From assembly GCF_014077095.1 (NCBI RefSeq), contig NZ_JACGVG010000030.1, positions 23,998 to 87,997 on the forward strand: DNA of 64,000 bases, given 5' to 3'. Positions within the stretch are counted from its first letter, which is position 1, and every line of letters starts with the position of its first letter. Shown piece by piece: positions 46,291 through 55,640 of the stretch. The position numbers and the translations under genes are program-made. Source of the stretch: Colwellia sp. MB02u-6. GTDB taxonomy: Bacteria; Pseudomonadota; Gammaproteobacteria; Enterobacterales; Alteromonadaceae. The notes under the pieces are model-generated. The model was not told the origin of the DNA and made no database searches. It was given only the letters and a program-made list of their open reading frames with translations.

Positions 46291-47028
46291 CTAACGGTTT
46301 TGCTCTATTAGCGCTTGCCTTAACTTCAGCTCTCTTTGTTGTATTATGTTGCGTAAAATAGTATCGGCCTTTTCACGGCTGATGTTAATTTCTTCTACCG
46401 TCAACTTATACTCGTCCATATCGCGACTTTTTTCTGCTATACGATAGCCATTTCTAGCGGCAATGATATTCCAGATATACGACATCTCTGTACTTTTAGC
46501 GACCCCTTTGCCATCAAAATACATTAAGGCGAGGTTAAATTGCGCTAGAGCATAGTTTTGATCAGCGGCCTTTTGATACCAGCGCGATGCTTGCAAATAA
46601 TCTTGTGGTACACCGCTGCCATTATAAATCATCACCCCTAAGTTAAATTGTGCACGAGGTAAGCCTTTCTTTGCCGCTTTTTCCATTAAGGTATAAGCGG
46701 TGTTTAGATCTTTTTTAACAACTTCACCCTCACTGTATAACAAAGAAAGGTCAAACAAAGCATCCGAATAATTTTTTGATGCTGCCAAATGAAATAATTC
46801 TACTGCTTTTGTTGGATTTTTCATCACGCCGTAACCATTTAAATAAACTAAGCCCATTTGATATTGAGCAGGTGCATATCCTTCTGCAACCAAAGGCTCA
46901 AACTGAGCTATTGCGGCGTTAAACTCACCACGATTAAGATCATATATGGCTAAATCTAAATCTGCGCTGTATGCAAAGTTTGGAATAAATAGGGCAATAC
47001 TGAGTACAAGTAAGGTCAATTTTTTCAT
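46291..47028 (-). CDS. Sel1-like repeat (TPR) periplasmic protein
   Basis: The 245-residue protein has a signal peptide (MKKLTLLVLSIALFIPNFAYS, then ADLDL) followed by four to five Sel1 repeats of about 36 residues, with the consensus A-Y-xx-G-x-x-Y-x-x-G visible as APAQYQMGLVYLNGYGV, DALFDLSLLYSEGEVV, RAQFNLGVMIYNGSGV and LAQFNLALMYFDGKGV. A charged C-terminal helix ends the protein. Such proteins act as scaffolds for protein contacts; the partner is unknown. It is downstream of yheS on the same strand, 85 bp away. Confidence 0.87.
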   Translation of the reverse strand: MKKLTLLVLSIALFIPNFAYSADLDLAIYDLNRGEFNAAIAQFEPLVAEGYAPAQYQMGLVYLNGYGVMKNPTKAVELFHLAASKNYSDALFDLSLLYSEGEVVKKDLNTAYTLMEKAAKKGLPRAQFNLGVMIYNGSGVPQDYLQASRWYQKAADQNYALAQFNLALMYFDGKGVAKSTEMSYIWNIIAARNGYRIAEKSRDMDEYKLTVEEINISREKADTILRNIIQQRELKLRQALIEQNR

Positions 47029-47112
47029 TTTAATGTCCTATAGTCTGATGTTGTCGCCATTAAATGCAATGACAAGGCGTGTTGCTGTTATGTATTAAGT
47101 GTAGCAATAAAT

Positions 47113-49014
47113 TTATAATGCCTGTGACATTATTTCTTCAATTTTCTCTTCAAGGTCAAGCCATTGTATTTCATTTGCCGCTAAGTCTTGTGTCAAATTT
47201 GCTTGGCGTTTCAGTAGTTCGGTCAGTTTGGTTTTATGCTCAGCTTGATAAATGTCACTGTCTGCTAATTTAGCTTCAACTTCAGTTAACTCGTCTTGGC
47301 TTTTTTGTACTAGCTTTTCAAATTTATCTGCTTGTTTGCGCAGAGGTGAGGCCTTTTTACGTAAGTCAGCTTGTTCTTTACGTTGTTGTTTTTTATCAAC
47401 TTGTGGGTCACTAACGATTTTGTTTGCTTTAACACTTTGCTTTTTATCGTCATTTAACCATTGTTGATAGTCGTCAATGTCACCATCAAAGTCAGTCACG
47501 TGGCCGTTAGCCACTAAGTAAAATTCATCAACACATGACTCTAATAAATATCGGTCATGGGCAATAAGAATTATTGCGCCCTCAAAGTCTTGCAGAGCTA
47601 GCACCAGTGCTTGACGCATTTCTAAATCAAGATGGTTGGTTGGCTCATCTAGCAGCAGCAGTTGTGGTTTGTCTAAGACAATAAGCGCTAATACTAAGCG
47701 CGCTTTTTCGCCACCAGACATAGTGCCGACTTTATCTAGTGCTTGGTCGCCACTAAAGCCAAAGCGGCCTAGAAATGACCGTGCTTGTAATTCGGTTATA
47801 TCGGCCTTTGCCCGTGTAATATGCTCAATGGCACTACTGGATAAGTGTAGTTGCTCAAGTTGGTGCTGTGAAAAATAACCCACTTTTAAATCTTGCGCAC
47901 AATAACGCTCACCTTTCAGCAGGGCTAAATCTCCCGCCAATGATTTTATTAATGTTGATTTACCCGCACCGTTGCGCCCGAGTAAGCCAATGCGACTTCC
48001 TGGTACTAAGGTCATGGCAACGTTTTCTAAAATAATGGCTTGTTCACTATAGCCACATTGGCTCTCTTTTAGTGCCAGTAACGGATAAGGCAGGGTTTCG
48101 GGCTGCTCAAAGCTGAAAGTAAATTGACTATCTACATGAGCTGGCGCCAGATCAGGTAATTTTTGCAGGCGTTTTAAACGACTTTGTGCTTGTTTTGCTT
48201 TACTAGCTTTAGCGCGAAAGCGGTCAACAAAAGAGGTTAAGTGAGCAACTTCTTTTTGTTGTTTTTGATATTGTGCATCTTGCTGTGCAAGGTGTTCGGC
48301 ACGTTGGCGCTCAAAAGCACTATAGTTACCTGAATATAATTTTGCGGTTTGATGCTCAATATGGAGAATTTGGCCAATCACATCATCAAGAAAATCACGA
48401 TCATGTGAGATAAGTACTAAAGTCCCGGTGAATCTTTTTAACCAACGTTGCAGCCAAATCACGGCATCTAAATCTAAATGGTTGGTGGGTTCATCAAGTA
48501 ATAATAAATCGGCACGGCTGATCAAAGCTTGAGCTAAGTTTAAGCGCATTCTCCAACCACCAGAAAACGATTTAACCGGGTTAACTAGCTGCTCTTGTAC
48601 GAAACCTAAACCGTGTAATAATTCTCCCGCTCGTGCCGGTAAACTGTAACCACTGACCGCGTCAATTTGGTTAATAATAGTGGCTTCAAGTGTGCCATTG
48701 TCGTTTTCGCGCGCTTGTTCTAATTTAGCTTCTAACTGACGATATTCGACATCTCCATCCATAACATAGTCTAGAGCTGAGCGGTCTAACGCTGGCGTTT
48801 CCTGTTTAACGGTAGCAATTTTCCAGCTTGATGGCATAGAAAGGTTGCCCACATCTGATGGTAGTGTGCCCAGTAAGCTGGCAAACAAAGAAGATTTCCC
48901 ACAGCCATTCGCCCCAACAAGTCCAACTTTATGATTTGGATGTATAGTAAAACTTGATGATTTTATGAGGTATTTTGCGCCTCGGGCTAAACTTAAATCT
49001 GTGGCTATGATCAT
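47113..49014 (-). CDS. yheS: ABC-F family ATPase YheS
   Basis: Cytoplasmic ABC-F protein with two ATPase domains and no membrane part, expected to act on ribosomes. The 633 residues have Walker A GANGCGKSS (about 34) and GRNGAGKST (about 344), two signature motifs (SFSGGWRMRLNLA and TMSGGEKARLVLA), the P-site linker region between, and a C-terminal coiled coil (about 530-633). The LLLDEPTNHLDL motif occurs twice. The place near yheT/yheU/yheV matches E. coli. Confidence 0.95.
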   Translation of the reverse strand: MIIATDLSLARGAKYLIKSSSFTIHPNHKVGLVGANGCGKSSLFASLLGTLPSDVGNLSMPSSWKIATVKQETPALDRSALDYVMDGDVEYRQLEAKLEQARENDNGTLEATIINQIDAVSGYSLPARAGELLHGLGFVQEQLVNPVKSFSGGWRMRLNLAQALISRADLLLLDEPTNHLDLDAVIWLQRWLKRFTGTLVLISHDRDFLDDVIGQILHIEHQTAKLYSGNYSAFERQRAEHLAQQDAQYQKQQKEVAHLTSFVDRFRAKASKAKQAQSRLKRLQKLPDLAPAHVDSQFTFSFEQPETLPYPLLALKESQCGYSEQAIILENVAMTLVPGSRIGLLGRNGAGKSTLIKSLAGDLALLKGERYCAQDLKVGYFSQHQLEQLHLSSSAIEHITRAKADITELQARSFLGRFGFSGDQALDKVGTMSGGEKARLVLALIVLDKPQLLLLDEPTNHLDLEMRQALVLALQDFEGAIILIAHDRYLLESCVDEFYLVANGHVTDFDGDIDDYQQWLNDDKKQSVKANKIVSDPQVDKKQQRKEQADLRKKASPLRKQADKFEKLVQKSQDELTEVEAKLADSDIYQAEHKTKLTELLKRQANLTQDLAANEIQWLDLEEKIEEIMSQAL

Positions 49015-49145
49015 TTATCGTTACTCATTTTAATGCAGAACACTATTGTCGCTTTTCCTTAGGGGGTAGTTCAAGGTAAAATAGAAATCCTAGGCAGATA
49101 TCTTGCTAAAACCCGTGAAAAACCTCCACAAAATTGAGTAAATAA

Positions 49146-49340
49146 GTGAAAAAACGATTTATAGCAGGAGCAACCTGTCCAAAATGTAAGGCAATCGATA
49201 CCATGGCGCTAACTAAAGAGAACAGTGTTGAGACAGTCACCTGTGTAAATTGTGGTCATCAAATGGCGCAACCTGAAGAACATGTTGCACAAGACGTCAG
49301 ACCAAAAGAGCAGGTAATTGGTATTTTCAAACCAGATTAA
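49146..49340 (+). CDS. yheV: YheV family putative zinc ribbon protein
   Basis: The 64-residue protein has two CxxC pairs (CPKC at about 11-14 and CVNC at about 33-36), the zinc ribbon of YheV, and the typical start KKRFIAGATCPKCKAIDTMA. The start codon is GTG with a weak ribosome site. Function is unknown. It is divergent from yheS, close to slyX and fkpA as in E. coli. Confidence 0.9.
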   Translation: MKKRFIAGATCPKCKAIDTMALTKENSVETVTCVNCGHQMAQPEEHVAQDVRPKEQVIGIFKPD

Positions 49341-49853
49341 TAACTTGAACATTAAACATAAATTAAACCTTGTTTAGCCTGAGGCTGTGTCCAGTTGTGG
49401 CGCTTAATTGACGAGTACTGTTAAGCCATACTTTGGTCTGATTTAGATATTTCAGCAAAGTCACTAGGCGTTAAGTTTGATTTGTAGCGAGTCAAAAATA
49501 AATAAGTCAGAGGTAAAAATATCTGTTGGTGCTGAATTTGGTATTATCGGTTCGACAATCCAATCATCTTTATTTGGTTAGGAGAATTTCTCATTTAGTG
49601 TCTTTATTTTAAGCTAATTAGACTCAATTTTTCGATTGAATTAATTTTTACAATTTTTTATCTCTGCTCAACAGTTAATTATCTCTTATCTGTTAGGAAT
49701 AATATTTCATCATTGCCACCGCCTAGGAAGGGATAAGCTCAGTAAGCTTAAATTTGTGTGGCTAAAGTATGTTGGATAGCACAAGTAGCCAGTACTATCC
49801 CAGAGAAAATCCTAGCCACTATTCAATATAGCCTAGCTAAGTTTTAAAATTCA
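49341..49853. other. Gene-free stretch after yheV
   Basis: About 510 bp without a credible frame on either strand. No repeat, terminator or regulatory motif that I can defend. Confidence 0.35.
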
Positions 49854-50276
49854 TTATGATGAAAGCTTTAACTCTTCCAGTAAGTCATGAATTTCAGCTT
49901 TTAATTCTTTATCTGAAATTTTATTACAGCTTATTTTAGCTTTTTCTAAAGACTCAATAGCGCCTGCTTCATCATCTAATGCCACTTTCATTGTCGCGAT
50001 AGAGTAACTAATAGACGAACGGAAGTCTTTGTCGTTAATCGCTTCAGCTTTTAATAAAGCTTGCTCATAAATAGTAATCGCTAAGGGTAAGTCATCAGTA
50101 AAGTCAGCAAGCGTTTCCCACTGCACTGCGTGGTCTTTATCCGTATTTTCATTCTCTTCGCAGAGTTGCTTTAGTTCGGCATAAAAACCATCGAATCTAG
50201 ATTGGTCTTGCTCTTGAGCTGCTGCCATTAAGTGATCAGCGAAAAAAAGCACTTGCTTGTATATTTTTGTGTTCAT
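49854..50276 (-). CDS. Uncharacterised TPR-like helical protein
   Basis: The 140-residue acidic protein is all helical and has a TPR-like rhythm: QWETLADFTDDLPLAITIYE then FRSSISYSIATMKVALDDEA and GAIESLEKAKISCNKISDKE. No signal peptide, so it is probably cytoplasmic. I do not recognise a family. A 10-bp tandem repeat lies just upstream of its start (50294-50350), where its promoter or leader should be. Confidence 0.65.
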   Translation of the reverse strand: MNTKIYKQVLFFADHLMAAAQEQDQSRFDGFYAELKQLCEENENTDKDHAVQWETLADFTDDLPLAITIYEQALLKAEAINDKDFRSSISYSIATMKVALDDEAGAIESLEKAKISCNKISDKELKAEIHDLLEELKLSS

Positions 50277-50293
50277 GCTGCGACCTTTGTCAG

Positions 50294-50350
50294 TTGCGTT
50301 AACTTGCGTTAACTTGCGTTAACTTGCGTTAACTTGCGTTAACTTGCGTT
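50294..50350. repeat. Tandem repeat of a 10-bp unit before a TPR gene
   Basis: AACTTGCGTT is present five times in perfect array (50301-50350) after a partial copy TTGCGTT. The array ends 18 bp upstream of the start codon of the minus-strand TPR gene, so it lies in the leader or promoter. Copy-number change would alter promoter spacing or the 5' leader. Confidence 0.92.
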
Positions 50351-50562
50351 AGGTTTTGTGATTAACAATATTCATTCGCTAATTATAATGCTTTTATAGC
50401 CACCAACCCCAGTTTATTCGCTCATTAGCTTAAAATTTAGCAAAGTAAATTAAATAAAGCGTACTCAATTAGCGCCTAGGGTTATTTTATATCTGCTTTA
50501 ATAACCGCTCAGGTGTTGAAGTGTTTGGTAGTAATTAGATTACAATATTTAGCTTATTGCTT

Positions 50563-50784
50563 TTAATAGTGTGGTGGAGGTGGCTCTACTTCTTCTTTAC
50601 CGTCTTGTTCTGGCGTATTGTCTTTAATTCTGTTGGCAAGCAATGACACTTGCTGTTTAAGCTCTGCAAGCTGGCGTTGATGTAGTGTTATTTCGTGGTT
50701 AAGTTGTTCTATTATGTCGTCTTGAAAGGCATTGCGGCTTTCAAGCGTTTCAATTGCTTTGTTTAATTCGTTAACTGATTTCAC
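50563..50784 (-). CDS. slyX: SlyX family protein
   Basis: Small coiled-coil cytoplasmic protein of unknown function. The 73 residues show a heptad-like helix (NAFQDDIIEQLNHEITLHQR) and the proline-rich end PPPPHY typical of SlyX. The start overlaps the stop of the upstream WD40 gene by 4 bp. Position near fkpA and yheV matches the slyX neighbourhood in E. coli. Confidence 0.93.
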   Translation of the reverse strand: MKSVNELNKAIETLESRNAFQDDIIEQLNHEITLHQRQLAELKQQVSLLANRIKDNTPEQDGKEEVEPPPPHY

Positions 50785-51785
50785 TGTTTATTTACCTGCC
50801 ATAATTCGGCGTATCCTGAGGAACTTTCGGTGATTACTTGGTTATTATCTCTAAAAGCGACGCTATAAACAACTGCTCCAGCCGGTCTAATATCATCACG
50901 TGGTAAAACACGCCAACTGGTTAGCCGTTCGCCTGTAGCAATATCCCATACGCTAACCTTACGAGAAGGCGCGCCAGTTAATAGTTTAGTGCCATCAGGT
51001 GAAAATTGCACCGCACTAAAAATCTCTTGGCGATTAAAATATTTTAATTGGGACACTAACTCACCCGTTTTTAAATCCCAAATATTGGCTGATTTTTTGC
51101 TGTCAGCGCTAAAGGCATAGCGTGCTTTAGGATCAAGCGCCACCATAGTCACGCGGCTAGGATGATTAAAACGATAAATAACTTGTCCCGAAACGGTATC
51201 CCAGACATAAGCAACAAAATCATTAGAGCCAGAAATAGCTACTCGGCCATTAGGCAGCATATCGATCGCATTAATTTTTTCTTGATGCCCCAAAAACTCT
51301 AAGCGGTGGCCATTGGCAATGGTGATGTGTACGACTTTACCGTTATTCTGTCCCACAAGTAAGTAGTCACCGTTATTCGCTACGGCTACATCACGAATAC
51401 TAGATTCGGTAATTGACCAATAACCTTCTGATTGGCCATTTTTGATATTCCACAGTGAAAAATCATGGCGATTAGCGGTTATGGCATGACTGTTATTATC
51501 AGCAATATCTGCCACCAAGACTAAATTATCAGCACTATCTTGCTGTTGCGACCAGTTATATTTCAGCGCGTTTTTTTCCAAATCCCACAAGCTAATGCCG
51601 TGATGAATGGATGAGACAACACTGAATTTAGCGTCATTAGAGATATTTGCCGCATAGGCTCCCTCCACCGCATGTTGCCACCTTTTTTCTGGTGCTTGTC
51701 CGACAGGCTGACAAGCTGTTAGCAATATCAACACCAATAAAAACAAAAGCTTGGCTTTAAGATTAGTTAAGTTACAGTTCAGCAA
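50781..51785 (-). CDS. WD40-repeat lipoprotein
   Basis: The 334-residue protein has a lipoprotein signal (LLFLLVLILLTACQPVG, lipobox LTAC) and then about six or seven WD40-like blades of a beta-propeller, each ending in patterns such as ISLWDLEKN, FSLWNIKNG, AYVWDTVSG, ANIWDLKTG and VSVWDIATG. The protein is probably an outer-membrane or periplasmic scaffold. It has no known function and is coupled to slyX in the same operon. Confidence 0.88.
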   Translation of the reverse strand: MLNCNLTNLKAKLLFLLVLILLTACQPVGQAPEKRWQHAVEGAYAANISNDAKFSVVSSIHHGISLWDLEKNALKYNWSQQQDSADNLVLVADIADNNSHAITANRHDFSLWNIKNGQSEGYWSITESSIRDVAVANNGDYLLVGQNNGKVVHITIANGHRLEFLGHQEKINAIDMLPNGRVAISGSNDFVAYVWDTVSGQVIYRFNHPSRVTMVALDPKARYAFSADSKKSANIWDLKTGELVSQLKYFNRQEIFSAVQFSPDGTKLLTGAPSRKVSVWDIATGERLTSWRVLPRDDIRPAGAVVYSVAFRDNNQVITESSSGYAELWQVNKQ

Positions 51786-51905
51786 AATATTAATACTTTT
51801 TTCTTAGGGCATTTATCGTTAGTATAAGCCGCATTGTTTCACAATTCACACATATTTAAATGACTTAGCGGGAATTTCTGACTGAGTAGTAAAACGGAGA
51901 TATAA

Positions 51906-52667
51906 ATGAGATTTTTTAAACCAACGGTAGTCGCTATTGCTTTATTATCAGTAATGGGTTGTCAAGAACCAGTTAAGCAAGAAGAGCAAACAGTTGCGCT
52001 TGATACAGAAATACAAAAACAAGCCTACGGGTTAGGTGCTTCAATTGGTATGTATATGGAGCGTAATCTAGAAGAGCACGATAAATTGGGCTTAACTTTA
52101 GATAAAGCACTTATTATTCGTGGCTTTACCGATAGCATGGACGGTAATTCTCAAATTGAACAAGAAGACATTCAAGCCTTGTTGATGAATTTAGATCAAG
52201 CAATGAAAGCAAAGCAAGCCGAACAAGCTACCGTAAGTTCAGAAACAAGCTTAGCTGAAGGTCAAAAATTCTTGGCAGAAAATGCTGAAAAAGAAGGTGT
52301 TCAAGTTACTGAATCAGGCATTCAATACGAGGTTTTAACCGCTGCTGATGGCGAAAAGCCTGTTGCCACTGATACAGTAAAAGTGCATTACAAGGGTACT
52401 TTCCTCAATGGTGAAACTTTTGATAGTTCATACGAACGTGATGAACCCGCTGTTTTTCCACTTAATCGTGTGATTTCAGGCTGGACCGAAGGTGTGCAGT
52501 TAATGTCAGTAGGTGCTAAGTTTAAATTTACTATTCCTGCAGATCTAGCTTACGGCCCAAATGGTAACCCACCACGCATTCCGGGTAATTCTGTGCTTCA
52601 ATTTGATATTGAATTATTAGAAATTCAAAAACCAGAAGCTGCAGCGCAAGTTGGCGATAAAAAGTAA
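51906..52667 (+). CDS. fkpA: FKBP-type peptidyl-prolyl isomerase (FkpA-like)
   Basis: Periplasmic folding catalyst. The 253 residues have a signal with a lipobox-like end (LLSVMGCQE), an N-terminal dimerisation helix domain (about 33-130), and a C-terminal FKBP domain (about 155-240) with GIQYEVLTAADGEKPVATDT, FDSSYERDEPAVFPLNRVI and YGPNGNPPRIPGNSVLQFDI. E. coli FkpA has a plain signal peptide, so lipidation is a difference if real. It is followed by a strong terminator. Confidence 0.93.
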   Translation: MRFFKPTVVAIALLSVMGCQEPVKQEEQTVALDTEIQKQAYGLGASIGMYMERNLEEHDKLGLTLDKALIIRGFTDSMDGNSQIEQEDIQALLMNLDQAMKAKQAEQATVSSETSLAEGQKFLAENAEKEGVQVTESGIQYEVLTAADGEKPVATDTVKVHYKGTFLNGETFDSSYERDEPAVFPLNRVISGWTEGVQLMSVGAKFKFTIPADLAYGPNGNPPRIPGNSVLQFDIELLEIQKPEAAAQVGDKK

Positions 52668-52690
52668 AAGTTCAGCTGTTGTTGAATAAA

Positions 52691-52717
52691 AAACCAACCT
52701 TTTCGGTTGGTTTTTTT
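52691..52717 (+). terminator. Intrinsic terminator of fkpA
   Basis: CCAACC (52694-52699), loop TTTTC, GGTTGG, then seven T. Flanking A residues extend the stem with the T run. It lies about 25 bp past the stop. Confidence 0.9.
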
Positions 52718-52719
52718 AT

Positions 52720-53272
52720 TTTAAAGTATTGGTTTAAGTTGGTATGCGCTAAGTCGATACTTTAGATAAATAGCATCAGAAAAACATACCAAAGCTAGCT
52801 TAAATTTTTGTCATTTTTGAAGAATAAAGTATAAGTTTTTATTTGGGGGAGTTACGGGGATGCTTGCTTAACAATTTAGACGACAACTGCTTTGAAAGCA
52901 CCGGTAAGAGAACAATGCTTTAGAAGCTGAAAAACTATTAATCAGTTACTAATGAAGTTGATAGTTACATTCTATTTTATGATCATAATATCGACATTAG
53001 CGATAAATCACATACCTGTTGACCTAACTCCCTCTATGTTGACGGAGGCATGTTGATGAATAAAAGTGTCAGGCTATTATACAGTTTTTGTTTAATCTTA
53101 GGTTGTCATTTAAAAAAAAACATTCAACTATCTGTTTTTTAAGTTTATTTTTTTTTAGGCTCTAAAGTTGCTTGTGTATGTGTTGGGCATGGTAATTTAC
53201 TGCTACAGTAATCTTACCGTTAACCTACAATAACTCTGAAAGGAGCTTTAATTCATTTAATTAAATAACAGG
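52720..53272. other. Gene-free stretch upstream of the ice-binding protein gene
   Basis: About 550 bp with no supported gene. A 30-codon frame at 53050-53142 with a lipobox-like LILGC after a GGAGG box exists but is weak. AAAGGAGC lies about 35 bp before the ice-binding ORF. No sigma-54 site with correct spacing was found. Confidence 0.35.
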
Positions 53273-54412
53273 ATGTTTATGAAAAAATTAATTATGTCTA
53301 TGCCATTATTGGCCGCAGCAGTTTGTACACCCGCGTCAGCAGGCTTGATAGGATCAGCAGAGAACTTCGCCATTGTGTCTAACACCTATACCTCTACTGG
53401 CGACAGCTCCGTTGTATACGGCAATGTCATAGCCGATACCTACGCAACTGCAGGTGCCAATACCATCATCAATGGTGATTTTCGTACCGGTGATGTGTTG
53501 ACTCTTGGCGATGGTGCTGCAGTAACTGGTAATGCGCAATCGGTTGAGGCTGGCACGGCCACCGCAAACACTACAGTCGAAGGGAATTTTGAGGTAGGGG
53601 GGGTTGGCACCATGGGCGACACGTCCTATGTTCAAGGCAACTTTATATCGGGTCTGGCTGGTACAATAGGCGCAAAGGCTGTCCTCGATGGTAACTGGGA
53701 AGTGGGTGCTGGCAGCGTTGCCACGGCTTCCTTATCATCTAACAAAGTAGCTGGCGACGCCGTCGATACAGATACGGCCTATCTTAATGGGGTAAAGTCG
53801 GCAATTACTAACGATATGAATGCTGCGACAAATGACCTGATTGCTGCAAAAGTCTCGCTCACTGCTATGGGCTTAGGTACAGGTTTGGCAGCGACAATGA
53901 CTGTTAACACGACCTACACAGCCGGCGTTTTCAGTGCAGCCAGTTGGTCCACAACCGCTGGTACAACGCTGACGTTAGATGGCCAGGGCCTAGATAACCA
54001 GATGTGGGTCTTTAACATCGAAGATATTTTAGCCTTCGGTGGCAATTCAACAGTTAAATTGTTTGACGTGGGTGCAAACGCACAAGTGTTCTGGAACGTT
54101 AGTAACCTGACTCCCGGTGGTTACGCTACCCTTGGTGATGGCGCCGATATTGTAGGTACCATCATTGCCGAAGACTACGTCAAGGTGGGTGCTAATGCTT
54201 TTGTAAGAAGTGCGTCTGACGGGAACTGTGCTGGTGTATATTCAACGACCTCGTATGTGACTATTGGGGCTAATGCCGTTGTCGGTGGCGCGAACTGCTC
54301 AGTAACAACAACAACAACAACAGTGCCAGAACCAGAAACCAATATTTTACTATTGGCTGGCTTGGGTTTGATGGGTTTCATCAAACGCAGACGTTGTAAA
54401 AAAGCTGCCTAA
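53273..54412 (+). CDS. DUF3494 ice-binding-type protein with PEP-CTERM anchor
   Basis: The 379-residue protein has a signal peptide (about residues 1-23), an N-terminal region of about six imperfect 18-20-residue repeats (VxGNf-E-xG, about 40-150), and a DUF3494 beta-helix-like region (about 185-340: LTLDGQGLDNQMWVFNIE, then GANAQVFWNVSN). It ends in a PEP-CTERM signal: VPEPETNILLLAGLGLMGF then KRRR. DUF3494 proteins bind ice and limit recrystallisation, and PEP-CTERM proteins are processed by exosortase, not seen here. The gene is visibly G+C-richer than its neighbours (about 55% in one 60-base line), which suggests acquisition. The first ATG (53273) is followed by ATG 53279, either of which could be used. 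Confidence 0.85.
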   Translation: MFMKKLIMSMPLLAAAVCTPASAGLIGSAENFAIVSNTYTSTGDSSVVYGNVIADTYATAGANTIINGDFRTGDVLTLGDGAAVTGNAQSVEAGTATANTTVEGNFEVGGVGTMGDTSYVQGNFISGLAGTIGAKAVLDGNWEVGAGSVATASLSSNKVAGDAVDTDTAYLNGVKSAITNDMNAATNDLIAAKVSLTAMGLGTGLAATMTVNTTYTAGVFSAASWSTTAGTTLTLDGQGLDNQMWVFNIEDILAFGGNSTVKLFDVGANAQVFWNVSNLTPGGYATLGDGADIVGTIIAEDYVKVGANAFVRSASDGNCAGVYSTTSYVTIGANAVVGGANCSVTTTTTTVPEPETNILLLAGLGLMGFIKRRRCKKAA

Positions 54413-54884
54413 GATTGTGGCTTCATTGTATTAATTTAAGCCAAAAAAATAGGTTAAGATCATTCTAGAATGTACTTTGTGGTATTCTCTTGATCAGATA
54501 GGGGAACTATAAAGAGGTTTTCCTATTATTAATTCAGAGCTTATAAATCACTACTCTCACCCAGAAAAACCTCAGATCACTAGCTGTAAAAGGCATGACC
54601 TACTCGATAATTTATTTCTATTTATCTGCGCTGTTTTCTCTAGTTCAGAGGGATAGGAAGACATTTAAAAGTTTGGTATTTAAATTTTGGTATTCAAAGC
54701 TTGGAGGCATAACAATATAAGTAAAGGCTTAAATTTTTTCTTGCGGCGATAGTAAAGTTGCAGCGCTTATTCATAATACTCCCTCGTATGGCCGGGGATT
54801 TATTCTGGAGATATTTTGAAGGTGTATTTTGGTCTGTTTTCGTTAATCTTGAGTTGCCTGCAGCTTTTGTGCATCAACGCTGGC

Positions 54885-54900
54885 TAATGTGATCACATTA
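54885..54900. promoter_or_regulatory. Perfect 16-bp palindrome
   Basis: TAATGTGATCACATTA is a perfect inverted repeat without spacer. It contains TGTGATCACA, a CRP-like pair of half-sites but with no 6-base spacer, so a CRP site is unlikely. It lies 12 bp below the orphan minus-strand terminator. Confidence 0.4.
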
Positions 54901-54911
54901 TTTTAGGCAAT

Positions 54912-54937
54912 AAAAAAGCCTTACCGAAGTAAGGCTT
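54912..54937 (-). terminator. Orphan minus-strand intrinsic terminator
   Basis: On the minus strand AAGCCTTAC (54929-54937), tetraloop TTCG, GTAAGGCTT followed by four more T. The UUCG-type tetraloop and U tract are textbook. No known minus-strand gene lies upstream up to hemE (plus strand), so an unrecognised transcript may end here. Confidence 0.8.
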
Positions 54938-54995
54938 GAAATGCTCGCTATATGGTCTAGTAAACTAGCTTCTTTTTATTAGTTTCTTTATTTTT

Positions 54996-55019
54996 ATTAT
55001 TATTATTATTATTATTATT
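54996..55019. repeat. (ATT)8 microsatellite
   Basis: Eight perfect ATT units, flanked by T-rich sequence. This is in the middle of the gene-poor stretch, within about 100 bp upstream (minus-strand sense) of the orphan terminator. Confidence 0.9.
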
Positions 55020-55640
55020 TTTGTTTTTATTATTGTTTTTCTTTAGCGCGTGACATTTATAGCAAAGGCTTTTTCTCTGTGCAACAACTTTAATAGAGCA
55101 TATATTCCACGAATATCTTCGTATAAGTGATGTGTAAACTCTCAACGCTCAGTCTATTTTTCTGTTATCTAGGTGTTGATTAAGCTAAAAGCTAACGCTT
55201 TAATAAATTTTCCTTTTTAAAACGGCGTAAAAAATATAAAAAAGTGTTACCGATCAAGTTGTAACGTGACTATGACCTAAGGAAAAAATGTGACTAAAAA
55301 CACCCCGTCTGGTTAACCACTTAGGAAGTTTGTCAATGTATTTTCACTATTCTATGGCTTTTGCTGCAAAATATAAAAAAAATTTTTTTATATTAGTGAA
55401 ATTATTTTACTAAAAATGATTGAGCTACTAAAACGGTAACTTATTGAGCTCTGAGCTCTGCTGGCATCTGGCTTTAGCTATGGTGTGCCAATTAAACGTT
55501 ACGAGAGTATTTTGCTCTATGGCAAAAATAAGGCAAATCTTTTATCAAGACCGTAAGCTTACATAGATTTGATTTGGACATAGATCAATAAAATTTGAAG
55601 TGTTAGAATGCGCGCATACAAATAGCGGAGATAAATTTTC

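Larger units (their letters stand above)
54413..55640. other. 1.2 kb gene-poor region before hemE
   Basis: No supported protein gene. It holds a 16-bp palindrome at 54885, a minus-strand terminator at 54912 and an (ATT)8 microsatellite at 54996, all listed separately. A 62-codon minus-strand frame (54957-55145) is largely Asn/Lys repeats made by the microsatellite and is not believed. The hemE promoter has a -10 TAGAAT at 55604. Confidence 0.4.

Noticed and set aside
53050..53142. 30-codon frame with lipobox-like LILGC behind a GGAGG box
   Set aside because: It lies in a gene-free stretch and has no promoter, terminator or recognisable relative. The tail is short, so I did not list it as a gene.
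53180..53215. Sigma-54 promoter before the PEP-CTERM gene (expected for PrsK/PrsR-controlled systems)
   Set aside because: GG and GC elements are 9 bases apart rather than 10, and the flanking bases do not fit the consensus.
54885..54900. CRP site
   Set aside because: TGTGATCACA has both half-sites but no 6-base spacer, which CRP requires. I kept it only as an unexplained palindrome.
54957..55145. 62-codon minus-strand frame with CYKCHA motif
   Set aside because: Most of its C-terminus is poly-Asn/Lys created by the ATT microsatellite. The CxxC is probably chance, and no ribosome site precedes it.
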